Made by a program: the position numbers and the translations under genes. Below the pieces are notes generated by a model that ran no database searches, had not been told where the DNA came from, and saw only the letters and a list, made by a program, of their open reading frames with translations. This document shows, in pieces, positions 1 to 13,400 of a stretch of 64,000 bases of DNA; position 1 is the first letter of the stretch, and every line of letters begins with the position of its first letter. Source of the stretch: Apostichopus japonicus (lineage: Eukaryota; Echinodermata; Holothuroidea; Aspidochirotida; Stichopodidae); the NCBI RefSeq assembly GCF_037975245.1, contig NC_092583.1, positions 2,847,264-2,911,263 of the forward strand. Reading direction: 5' to 3'.

Positions 1-1310
1 TTAGGATCTACCATGGTTCCCTAGAATCTACCATGGTTCCTTTAGGATCTACCACGGTTCCCTGGAAACTACCATGGTTCCTTTAGGATCTACCACTGTT
101 CCCTGGAAACTACCATGTTTTCTTTAGGATCTACCACGGTCCCCTAGAATCTACCATGGTTCCTTTAGGATCTACTACGGTTCCCTAGAATCTACCATGG
201 TTCCTTTAGGATCTACCACGGTTCCATAGAATCTACCATGCTTTCATTGCGATCTACCCAGTTCCCTAGAATCTACCATGCTTTCTTTAGAATCTAACAC
301 GGTTCCCTAGAATCTACCATGGTTCCTTTAGGATCTTACCACAGTTCCCTGGAAACTACCATGCTTTCTTTAGAATCTACCACAGTTCCCTATAATCTAC
401 CATGGTTCATTTAGGATCTACCACGGTTTCCTGGAAACTACCATGCTTTCTTTAGGATCTACCACGGTTCCCTAGAATCTACCATGGTTCCTTTAGGATC
501 TACCACGGTTCCCAGGAATCTACCTTGGTTTCTTAAGGATCTACCACAGTTCCCAGGAATCTACCACGGTTCTTTTAGGATCTACCACGGTTCCCAGGAA
601 TCTACCTTGGTTTCTTTAGGATCTACCACAGTTCCCAGGAATCTACCATGGTTCCTTTAGGATATACCACGGTTCCCAGGAATCTACCATGGTTCCTTTA
701 GGATCTACCACGGTTCCCTAGAATCTACCATGCTTTCTTTAGAATCTACCACGATTCCCTGGAAACTACCATGCTTTCTTTAGGATCTACCATGGTTCCC
801 TAGAATCTACCATGGTTCCTTTAGGATCTACCACGGTTCCCTGGAAACTACCATGGTTCCTTTAGGATCTACCACTGTTCCCTGGAAACTACCATGTTTT
901 CTTTAGGATCTACCACGGTCCCCTAGAATCTACCATGGTTCCTTTAGGATCTACTACGGTTCCCTAGAATCTACCATGGTTCCTTTAGGATCTACCACGG
1001 TTCCATAGAATCTACCATGCTTTCATTGCGATCTACCCAGTTCCCTAGAATCTACCATGCTTTCTTTAGAATCTAACACGGTTCCCTAGAATCTACCATG
1101 GTTCCTTTAGGATCTTACCACAGTTCCCTGGAAACTACCATGCTTTCTTTAGAATCTACCACAGTTCCCTATAATCTACCATGGTTCATTTAGGATCTAC
1201 CACGGTTTCCTGGAAACTACCATGCTTTCTTTAGGATCTACCACGGTTCCCTAGAATCTACCATGGTTCCTTTAGGATCTACCACGGTTCCCTGGAATCT
1301 ACCATGGTTC
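1..1310. repeat. Minisatellite of about 20/41-bp units with 779-bp higher-order repeat
   Basis: Units alternate like CTAGGATCTACCACGGTTCC and CTAGAATCTACCATGGTTCC, so the basic period is about 20 bp and the dimer about 41 bp. Sequence from position 1 reappears almost unchanged from 780 (for example the variant CATTGCGATCTACCCAG at about 245 and 1024), a 779-bp higher-order period. The array is cut by the window start, so its full length is unknown. Read on the minus strand it would be the NAGS 3' UTR or 3' flank; no AATAAA poly(A) signal is visible in it. Confidence 0.95.
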
Positions 1311-1485
1311 TGCAACTTCACTGTCTTCCTTGTCATAATCTTCTTGTTCCTCAGCTTCTATAAAGGAAGTCTTATGGTTAACAGCCCAGTCTACAACACC
1401 ATAGGAGAGCTTAGGGTTTGATATACCGTACCAGAAAACCGTCCAGGTGTGATTGCTCCAGCTGCCCTCGCAGCGTTTGAAATAC
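1299..1485 (-). CDS. NAGS: NAGS coding exon 10 (terminal)
   Basis: Completes Trp-501 and runs to the TAG at 1301-1299. [20 protein letters not shown] matches the vertebrate WYFKHSDGSF...FWFG motif. It ends in a lineage-specific acidic tail ([19 protein letters not shown]). The final CCA-TGG-TAG is the minisatellite core read on the minus strand. Confidence 0.93.
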
Positions 1486-4400
1486 CTGCAGAAGTGACAA
1501 ACACACATCATAAAAAATTCAACGACACTGGTAACTGTATGGTGATATATGGCAGACTGCAAATCTGGAAGTAATACTAAGTATTTTGGTTTCACAGCGA
1601 TAGACATCATACACTGATTTACTGTCTTTGTGTAAAAAAAGTGGGTATACGACAGAAGTTCCAACTAAATCTACGGGTATCCCGAGAGAAACAAAATGGA
1701 TTTATTACCGGCAGAAATATGAAGCTGAGAATATGATAATTGCCATCAGCAGGGCCCTAGAAAATATGCTAATGAGGTTTAAACATGGCTAGCTATTTAA
1801 CAATTTACAATGTTCTCCCCCCCTCCAGTAACCTTTACTGCATACTGATAACAGGCTCAGCATGCTAACTGTTGAAGTTAATAATGATGTCTATTAAAGT
1901 GTGACTTTATTTGCAATTAAACCATTCTCAGCACAAGGACTTCATGAAACATGTGTATTGAATATCTGTTTCAATGTTATTGAAAGAGAATTGTTCAGTA
2001 GCTTGCATCATGTTGCTATGACTGGAACTCTACTTGCTCAACAAAAAAACTCATCACTTCTAATAATACCAACATAACCGATGTTAACATGATGTACATA
2101 CCATGAATTGATCTTGTTAACATTCTTAGAGCGCCAAAAGAGAGCCGGGAAGTCGCTTCTTAATTCATCCCAAAGAACATCACTAGTTCCTTCACCCTGT
2201 TAGAAATTGAATGAGAAAAAGGAAAGTAAGATTTAAAAATGTTATTATTTAAACCTCTCTCTTGCAATTCATGTTTACTGCATTTCTGTTGAAAGAAGCT
2301 TGGTTGCTTTTTTATCATATCTTCATATTACTTCAAGTCAAATTTGCTCTTCAAAGTCTTTTTTTTTTAAGAGCAATCTTTTCACAGAATTCTCCGACGT
2401 TCTTCTTTTTAACCAGACAATGCAATTAGCTGGTTATTAGCCTCCAGGGTTAATGACAATGTTGACTTCAGGGCTGAATGTTATATTCAGATCAGGCTAG
2501 GGTAGGTATCACTGCTATGACAGTAACGTAGGCTTAGGCCAAGTGTTGATATTTGTGTTGAAGAGTAACATACTTTAGACATATTGTGGCACATTCATGC
2601 AAGAAACATTAACAGTGTAAACTGTTGGTTTAGTCACTTCTTAAATCCTTTCCATTCCATCTGTACGTATTATTTATTCATACAAAGCAATTCTATTAGA
2701 GGCAGAGTGCCAAATAGAAAAGCTGCAGCAGATTCCAAACACCCTCCCCCACCCGCCCCCTATTCCCTGCAGTAGGAATGAATCAATATCAACCAATAGA
2801 GGTAATCACAACAAACAAGCAGTGCCTGTTGTGTAAAACTGCATTAGTGTTTCCATCCTATGCTACATAGATGCAGGATGCTCCTCAGTATCCTACTTTT
2901 AACACAGAGCCTAAGTGCCTTGTAATATCGATAACTGTGGAAGCCACTTCATACATATCGTTATGAAAGTTTATAGTCTGTTAGTTTTGAGAATAATATC
3001 ACACAAAAGCATGACGCTATGTACATCGACTCCATCTCTTTCACACCCATTGAAGGATAGCTTTTTTTCATCAAAAATCCCTCAATAACATAAAGTAACA
3101 TATAGAACACATCACAGGAAAAGTTGCATTTCAGAAACATACGTCTGGCAGTAACCGAGAATTTCATTGAGGTTTAGATATTCACACTTTATCAAATTTA
3201 TAATCTCTCTTATTTTCAATAATTGTAATAAAACAATTTTTATTTGCAGGGGACAGTACGCATGCAAAACAATTCCACAAACTGACGAACGTCTATAATT
3301 AACAGAGCCTGCCAGACACTTTGTTCTGAATGCCGCCAAGTAGAAATGGTAATTTAAACACTTCCGCCCGGCACTATATTTGATGATTAATTTTAATAAC
3401 TTTGACCATTACCAAAATATGGGAGAATACTTGGCACAGAAGTTAGCTCCAGAATAATTGCAAATTTATTGCAAAAATTTCCCAAAACACCCCAACCATT
3501 AGACCCCTCCCCCCAGGACGTGGATCACCTTAACGCTCAAACCCGCCCAGCACTCAAATATTACCGAGCACATTACTGCTTACAATTTCTGGAGAAGTTA
3601 CACTGCAGACCTAAACCATCTCCAGTTGATGAACAACAAACACCAAATCCTGATTGATAGTACTTAAAAAAGGAATAAAAATATGTGTATTAAAAATTTC
3701 ATATCTTTATAATAATAGTTAAAACTGAATAGAAAATAAAGATATCAGTTCAATATTTAGCTGATTTTCTTTCAGTCTGACCTGTATTTTAGTGCTGACA
3801 GCAAATTTATCCAAGTATGGCACCCCATTGACTCCTTCCTCCTTAGTCAGGATAGCCACAGCGTTGTAATTCTCCGACACGTAGATAGAGTGTAGTTTGT
3901 GTGCGATACCTTCCAAGTAGTCTGGACGCAGCAACTTGTTGAAAGACCTTGAAAAACAGAAATTAAACAAATTAAACAAACAAACAAAAACAAGTTTACT
4001 TAAAGATCACATATGTTGTGTTTCTCTTTATAAACAAGTACGGATATTTTTACTGGCAAAAACAGTGGAAAAATAATATCAGTTCTTATAAAGTCCAGCA
4101 TGTGAACCACCATTTTTAATTTTTTTTTTTAATTTATGATACTTTATTTAAATTTATTTTTTTTTTTAAATTTAAGATTATGATACCTGCTTTTCTGTTA
4201 TTGAAAGTAGCTGAATTCTTCCTTAGATAATAGAACAGATAAAAGCCAGCTGTACTATTAACAATATTCAAATCAGATATAAAATAAAAGGACTGTTTCA
4301 CTAAGTTCATTGGCATATGACACCAGTGTGATGTACGTGCTTCCGCCTCGCATCGTTTCACATGTGTTGATAATGGCGACAGACAAGCATCTAGAAGGGA

Positions 4401-7400
4401 AAGTTGAAGACTAATGACGGAACAGCAAAGTGACTTTGACGGCTTACTTTTTTATCATAGCCAGGAGACGGTCCTGATCAATGTCCTCAAGGCTCTTCGA
4501 TTTGTATATTCGCTCTGTATTCTTGAATAACGTTCCAGTTCCTAAAAGGAGAGAGAGAGACAGACAAACAGACAGCATCATATCGGTATCATGATACATG
4601 TAAAACTGGCATTTATATTTTGTGAGAAAAGATATTACAGTTTGAGAGAGTCAATATATGGACCAGTTCGAAGAGCTGATGTGCTATCATAAAATCGGGG
4701 ATAACAGTAGTCAAACTTGAATAGTTAATTATCCATCCAGTTGGGACAACTTTTCTTCTATTTGGTAAATTCATGCCATGCTTGAAGGAACTTGTACGGC
4801 CAGTTAGAACTGGCATTTATATTTTGTGAGAAAAGATATTACAGTTTGAGAGAGTTAATATATGGCCAGTTTGTAGAGCTGATGTGCTATCATTAGATCG
4901 GGGATGACAGTAGTCAAACTTGAATAATTAATTATCCATCCAGTTGGGACAACTTTTCTTCTATTTTGTCAATTCATGCCATGCTTGAAGGAACTTGTAC
5001 GGCCAGTTAGAATAATATGGATATCATGTTTCTATCAGATACGGCAGGTTAGGAGCTGTTCATACTGACAGCTTCCCTTTAACACTGTGAACAATACAAC
5101 TTTCAGTATCGTATGAGAAACAAATTCATGAAACTTCAAACTGCAATACAAAGATGTGAACACTTAATTGTCCCCCTGTCAATGACCTACTATATTATGT
5201 TCATAAAACTGAAAAGTAGCATTTTTGCCACCTTGCACCGTTATGACAAAGCTTTACATAAATATTTGCACATAATTGCTCACACTGACGGGTAATTTCT
5301 AAAATAAGAGATCTCCATAGTTACAACTGTACGGCTGCTCCTTATTGGCTAGTTATTAACTGTTTTAGTCCAAGAAGAACAGATTTATATCCCATCAAAT
5401 TGAAGGAAAAGTTCATAAGCTTTGGTTAGCCTCTGAAGAATATCCTGCTGGGATTGAAATGTCAGGCTTTCTATATTTTATTAATATACCTCCAAGGGCT
5501 TTTTGCAGTAGATTAGCAGTTTGCTAACCTTTTTTTACCTCTTTTGAAGTTCCTAACTGTTTTCATCATTGGTGGGATTTTAGGTAGACTAAAGTACCAA
5601 GTCATATTTTCAGGTAAATTTAATATCATTTTTTTAAGGGCTAGAAAATGGTACCTCTATACTGTTGAAAATAACTTATTTCATCCTTCCTGGTAAACCT
5701 TTAGGTAGACCAAAGCTTTTTTTCCCCTTTGAAGTTCCTAACTTTTTTCATCGTTGGTGGGATTTTAGGTAGACTAAAGTATCAAATCATATTTTCAGGT
5801 ACATTTAATATGATTTTTTTTGAGGGGTGGAATATGGTACCTCTCTACACTCTACGTTATCTGAATCAATTTTCAATTCAATCAATTTCTTTATTCCAGT
5901 ATAAATTACAAAATTTATAAATAGGACACATAATAATGATACACAAAAGACCTAAAACATAAAATCATGAAAACATGAAAGTTGGCAAGATAGTAGGATT
6001 TCGTAGATTGTACTTGTTGGTTCTATTGCACAGAGAGATCAACTCAGAGTGAAGTGGGAGATCTTTAGAACTATGTATATTCTTAGCTAGTCTTATGAAT
6101 GCATCAGTGCATTAAGAGATGCACATGTTTCCTCCCAGGCAATTTGACTTTTTAAGACATAAATAAATTATTTCAGAGCCTCTTTACTTCAATTATGACA
6201 TCATCATGAGCATCCATGTCCCCAGGCACTATTACTGTTGCTGAATTATTCCTACCCTTAGGCAAATACTCAATTGTTTTTCAAAGTCACGATTCTTTTG
6301 ACTGAGTATAAGAGTCTGCCAGTGTATGTAGGGAATTGCGATCAGACAAAATTCTGTGCTTCTATTGCAAAGGGTGGAATGCACATACATGTGTCATTGA
6401 GAAGACACAATGTTATATCTGAGTATAGGTTGAATATTCCTTGAACAGCCAATTTACTTTCTCATAACCACCAAAGAGTTCTGACAAAAAAAACTTCATC
6501 CAACCTACCAAATTCTGGTAATATCTTTACATTGAAGTACTGTTTGAAACCTTGGCACCAAATTTAGTGTCTTCTATAACATCATGGAGGATTTTTTTTC
6601 CTCAGAGAAATGGGATTCTGACATTCAGATACTAGGCAATAATTGATATTGTATCGTAGGATAGAAAAAAATCCAAAAGAAAGTGTTAATTGCTATACAA
6701 TTACAAAGATGTAAAGCAGTTTTTGTACAGACATATCTAGTATAATTTGTAGTATTTTATAGCAAAGAGAGATTCATAAATCTGAAAACTGGTAAACAAA
6801 ATGTCTTTACCTGGTAAAATAATTTCCCTCTATATATATTCAATTTTAATAATTTTGGGGGTATACTCTCATCTAATTATGGTAAGTTCAGAATTATCAC
6901 ATGGTTTAGCTGGGCCACAATCAAAGTATTAACCAACCTATCCTACATACATGTAACAATTAAATACGAAATGTTGTAGTCTATCCTTGAGAAATATTTA
7001 CCATGGTGAGTGAATAATTCTGCTAGGATGGTATTTGCTGAGGTGATCACAACACTTGAAAGAGGAGGGAGGACAGCTAAGAGGGCTGAGATGGACTGCA
7101 GTTTCTCCTGATACAGGGGATCGCACCACTTTTGAGAAGAGATGGCTTCCACGTCGGCTGGGACATGAACGTGTTTCATGACCTATAAAGCAGAGGGAAA
7201 TATGCATAATGCTTATGAATAAACAAATTCTTATGAATAAACAGTACATAACGATTATGCACAACCAATAACCCACATCCCATATTATGTAGGAAGTGCT
7301 TTCCTTTTGTTTTTAAAAAATGCTTGTTCTACCAGATATACCCGCACAATTGCGATGATACCCTCACAATCGGGGTGATAATCATAAGGTGTTATCAGAC

Positions 7401-10400
7401 AATGACACTGAACTTCGTCTTATATCACAGTTGGGCATAAATTCAAGGGTATATCCATGAACGAAAGAACATACTTCATTGGCAATACATTCTTCTCAAA
7501 GAAGAACCCTTTCATTTAAATATTTGTAAGCAAAGTTGTGGATCATTGGCTGTGGACTTTCAAATAAACTGCAGAACTTTACACAGTTTACAACAGAATT
7601 GCTACAATGTATTGTCAAATACAAAGTTGTACATGTATATCATGATATAATTATAACAGTGTGTTTAACATTTACCTCATTGCCTTTTCACATGTATGAA
7701 CATTTAATTGCATTCCATTTATTTCCTTCTTTGCAACATTTCATTTATTTTTTTGTTTTCTCAAAACATTCAGATGATAATCATATAATACACATAAAGT
7801 AACAAAAATTCAAAGATTTGTGAAACGTAGTGAGCCTTTATGGCATTAATGTAACATAATGTGTCATTAACGTAAGCCTTTATGGCATTAAAGTAACCTT
7901 TATGGCATTGACGAGTAGAGCACTCCCTACACTTAACTATACTTAATACATAAACAAACAGTTTGTTTTATACCAATGAGAAGATCGGATCAAGACCAAT
8001 CCATTTTCATTTTCCAAACTCAGATTACAGTTGATCAAACTAAGAAATCCTCTCTGATCGTTTGTCTTTTTTCACCAATCCACTGTGAATTAGAAAAATG
8101 ACTATCGAACGCATTCGATCAATATAAAACATTTCGTTGCCCCGATATTTTGATATTAGCCGTAGATGCGTGAGACATAAAGATGAGCAAGATTCGATAC
8201 TACTTTTGGCTTCTATTTTTTGCAATTTCTCAATGAATAATTCAGTACTACCTGGGATAGACATCATTCTTCGTTTATAGGCACTGCCATTAGTATTCAC
8301 AACAAGAACTTCACGAGGTAGGGGGGGGGTGGCCGTTCCACTTAGTTGAGCTGTTGTAGCTAGTTAGTGTATATTTTGTTTAGACTGCATTTAACTGTTG
8401 TATATTATCAATGTTTTTTTGGTTTGTATTTCTATCATTCATTGTATCAATGTTCTTTGTATTTTGTATCATTCATGGTATTGCTCACCGCAGATATGTA
8501 ATTTCCTTCTGGGATTCAATAAAGTTGACTTACTTACTTACTTCATAACAACAAGTATCACACATACCAGACAGTCTGGGTCATTTAATAAATGCTCATA
8601 CAACTGTATATAGTGCCATCATTATCATGCTTCAAAGCACTTGTAGCGATAGTGTGAACATTTCTGACAGAAATCCACACTGCTCATGTTGTTTGTGTAG
8701 GATGTTCATTGAAATTTGAAGTGACATATATATGAAAGTACAGTTTATTATTAAACCAAAAAACCTCTCCAAATTGGATGCAAAAAGACCAAAGTTAATA
8801 TTTAAAAAAAAAAAAAACAGTATTAACACAAGTTTATAAGAAACTAGGTTTCATTCTATAGCAGCTTGCTTACTGAGATAATTTTAATGATATTGTTTCA
8901 ATGTCTTTCAAAAGATTGAAGGTCATGAGCCCGACTAACCGCTTTCATTTCAAATAATGAAGCATAACCTTTGTTTTAAAAACCCATTTCATTCATGTTA
9001 AAGGATTGCTACACGTATGTTAATTTTCAAAAGATTTAAGTTAAGTCAATAATAAACGACCAACGTAGTGATGTCGTCGTACGTAGTGAAGATAAAACTA
9101 AATGGCATTTCCGTTACGACTAAATTAAAACTGGACTTACCTTGTTACTGCCATCTAGTAACCCTCCTTTGTCATTCAACAGGAGGACTTTAATTGGTTG
9201 AACAGCTTTTGCAATTTCAATGGTTGCTTGGGAAGCATCTACACAAATGAGCTGGGAACTGGTTGTTTCACCAATAGATGATACAACTGGAATGTGGCCT
9301 GACCTGAGAAGGTAGATAGATAGAGAGAGAGAAAAAGATATGATATTAAACAGTATTAAATGCTATTAAACAGTATTAAACGCTATTAAACAGTATAAAC
9401 AGAAAACAACATTTCTTGTCGTCGCTGTTAACATTTCTTGTTTCATGAAAGCTAGGATCTCATTACCGAGTTTCTGAACACAAATAAGATACAGGAACTG
9501 TATCCTTCAGTTTGTTTCGAATGCATTTATTCAGGTCAGAAACAAGCACTTTAAGAACAGTCAATGGGTGGGAGACAGTCAATGAGTGGGAGGGGGGGGG
9601 GGTATAAAAAGAAGCTCTGGGGCTTATAAGCATAGCCCTCCATTGAAAAGGAAAGAGAAAAGAAAAGGACATAGGTCTATAACAATAGGAGGACAAACAA
9701 GAAAGAAATCAGAGAAATAACTGATTTTCATTTGCTGCATAATTTTTGTAACCGTCAAATGCTCTTAAATAAACTGTAAAAGTTTGTTCAGTTTACAACA
9801 AGAGGTGCTTCAAATCTTCCAATAACCTTTTCATTCTAATAACAAAAAATAGCATTACTAGTGTACTTCATATCATTTGTAGCAACTACCTAATCCTATT
9901 TTGCATATAAGATTCAGGGCTATTAAGATGTCAATTAATTAACTACTGAGGGAATTAACTGGCTAATTTCACCGTTTTGGATAGGGAGAAACACTTCAGA
10001 GAGTATGTAGACTCCACAGCGCAAGTAAGGTGAGTGTTTCAGAGTGAAATGATATCCCAGTACTTTGTGGTTTTGGATGTTTACAAGTGACTATAAACTT
10101 ACCTGTCTCTACCCTCCTATTTCACTTTTTCATCTACCTAAATTGGTGAACATTTCAGCACCGTTTCATCAATGTCCTCTTTTGATACACAGTGTCCAGA
10201 TGACAGCTTCTCCTGTCCCCATGTTTCATCACTATCACCTCTGATGTCACAGTATCAGGGGACATTTCTCAATACTTTATTAGTGTCCACTCAGATACAC
10301 AGTGTCCAAGGAACATTTTCCTAGGCTATCCACACATTTTATCAGTATCCCCTCTCATACATAGCATCCAGGGAAGAGCCTTCCCCTCAGTCCCCACGTT

Positions 10401-13400
10401 TTATCAATCTCCTACGACTCACTGCCAGGTCAGTGCCAACTTTCCCCTCTAACCAAATCCACCAGAACAGATTTCATACGGAAGTGAAATGTGGTTATGA
10501 AATGCAGCCATCTGCTTGAAAGAAATTTTAATTAGCAGAGAGAAGGGAAAGTCTTGCCCTAAATGATTGCGTACAGCTGGTTGACCCACTTCTTACCTAT
10601 TAACCGTAGATAATAATACACACTATAACAAAAGGCATATTGTTCTGGAGTCATCACGCTATGCAGCATACTACACAATTTAGCTTGTAATTTGATTAAC
10701 GAAGACAGCTGATCAAGCACCAATGTACTACAATCCACAACTATATGTTATGATTCAAACAACTAGGCCAGTAACTAGATCACCATAGCGACACCGTCAG
10801 GCGATCATCTTCTGCTCCTCGATTAAATACCTCAATTGAGGAAGTGTTCTGTTTGTATCAATTTGGTAAACATGATATCAACAATAATCCAAGGAGTAAA
10901 CAAGAAGATACCATTGTATGTGTGTCCATGAGAAGCAGTTATATTAGCTATTCATGTAGGTCAATACTACACACAAATACAGATAGTTAAGTCAGTTCAC
11001 AGGTTCACACTGGTATTACTCGCTCAATGCATAATGGAAAACATTCAGTGTTCACAAAGCCTTGTTACAGCTTTGGGTGTTCACATCAGCTTTTAATTGC
11101 CCACTCAACACACTTGTAAATTACCCACTCAACATACTGTCGTTTTCACGGCAGTTTGATTACCCAATCAAGAAACAATACCAAAGGTTCTGTGTTCACA
11201 TTGGAATTACTCATCCAATGCATAACGGTTAATACCCAGTATTCACATTTGGGTTGAATACTCACTCAATGCGCCATTCAATGTTCACAATGGTATTACT
11301 TATTGGATGCATTATGGAAGAGATTCAGTCTTCACATTTGGCTTAATTACTCAGTCAATGCATAAACACTAGAGGTCCAGTGTTCACACATGTTTGATTA
11401 TTCGCTGAATTTACCATGTTAGAAGTACAGTGTAGTGTTCACTTCGTCTTGATTACTCACTCAATGTACCATGTTAGAGATTCTGTGTTCACATTGGTAA
11501 TACTCACTCAATGCATAAATGCTAGAGGTCTAGTGTTCACACATGTTTGATTAGTTGCTGAATACACCATGTCAGAAGTACTGTGTAGTGTTCACATTTG
11601 GCTTAATTACTCACTCAATGCACCATGTTAGAGGTTCAGTATTCACATGGACTATCCTACCAAATTACTCACTCAATGTACCACGTCAGAGATTTTGTGT
11701 TCACATTGGTAATACTCACTCATGCATAAATGCTAGAGGTCTAGTGTTCACACATGTTTGATTATTTGCTGAATACACCATGTTAGAAGAACTGTGTAGT
11801 GTTCACATTTGGCTTAATTACTCACTCAATGCACCATGTTAGAGGTTCAGTATTCACATGGACTACCCTACCTAATTACTCACTCAATGTACCACGTCAG
11901 AGATTTTGTGTTCACATTGGTAATACTCACTCAATGCATAAATGCTTGAGGTCCAGTGTTCACACATGTTTAATTATTTGCAGAATTTACCATGTTAGAA
12001 GTACAGTGTTCACATTTGACTTAATTACTCACTCAATGCACCATGTTAGAGGTTCAGTATTCACATGGACTACCCTGCCTTTAGAAGATCCAGTGTCAGC
12101 TTCAGCTCTGAAGACGTTACTTCCAGAGAACAATGGGTGAGCCTGAGCACCACTTGCCTGAAGACAATTAACCATTGTCATAGTCTCTGTTGTTACCCTT
12201 CGTCTAGTTTCCTAATGAACAAACAAAAGGAATAAAACAAAACTTAGTTGGAGAAAACATTATAATCCATTCCATATGCAAATTAATTTTGAATAAAAAA
12301 TTGTTTGTAAACAGCAACCTTCTTAAAAGCAAAAATTACATTTGAAAACTCCACTTCCAACTTCACAACTTCATACCTGTACCAAGCTGAATTAATTATG
12401 ACAATTTTGAAAACTGGGTGGTTATGTCAACCTTTGCGTGGAATTGCCAATTGGCAAGATGAAACTGGGACGCCAAAACCCTGGTTATTTAACCTTCGGA
12501 GATGCACTTTTTGTTGAATTTTTTTAAAAATCTGATGAATATAATAACTAGCAAAGTTGCTTTGTATTCCTTGCAAGTACAAGAATCAGTACTCATACTG
12601 TACAGTTTGTGTTTACAGGCTAGCACTTGTACTCATTCAATTGTACTTGTACTTCAATGCTCAACTAAAAAAATAAACTAATTCCAATGTAAAACAGCCT
12701 TTAGTTTGGTCATTCATAGGACATTCATAGGAATAGGGTTACAACTGTATGCTGTTGTCTGTGATCCCAAATAATAAATCCTAAGGTAAAACAGCCATTA
12801 GTTTGGTCATTCATAGGGCATATATAGGAATAGGGTTACAACTGTATGCTGTTGTCTGTGATCCCAAATAATAAATCCTAAGGTAAAACAGCCATTAGTT
12901 TGGTCATTCATAGGGCATATATAGGAATAGGGTTACAACTGTATGCTGTTGTCTGTGATCCCAAATAATAAATCCTAAGGTAAAACAGCCTTTAGTTTGG
13001 TCATTCATAGGGCATATATAGGAATAGGGTTACAACTGTATGCTGTTGTCTGTGATCCCAAATAATAAATCCTAAGGTAAAACAGCCTGTAGTTTGGTCA
13101 TTCCCTTATCATCGTAATACATATTCATGAAAAGAGGGGACTGCTAGGAGTTATATGTGATGCTGTTTTGGATGAGAGACATACAGGCCTGTTGACAAAG
13201 TTAAATGGGACACAATGACATAATATTAATTTTAATTTCATAGTTGAGGCAGTTTCTAATATAGGCATGTGTGAAAATATTTTCAAATATTTTACCCAGT
13301 CAAACCCCCTTGAAATAATACCCCTATTATAGGTCTTTTAAGTTGCAGGTACTGCAGTCATAGAGAAAACTGTTAAATACAAGCTTTAATCAAACTTTGG

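Noticed and set aside
10085-10135. Possible extra NAGS exon (donor-like GTAAGT on the minus strand near 10100)
   Set aside because: In the required phase it has a TAG immediately upstream, and exon 4 read through to 12033 already supplies the expected residues.
11555-12140. Plus-strand ORFs of 68 and 113 codons with repeated [14 protein letters not shown]
   Set aside because: They are the antisense of the exon-4-derived minisatellite; the repeats in the protein only mirror the DNA repeat.
12689-13092. Regular array that could look like a CRISPR
   Set aside because: Units are uniform tandem copies with no unique spacers, in a spliced eukaryotic gene.
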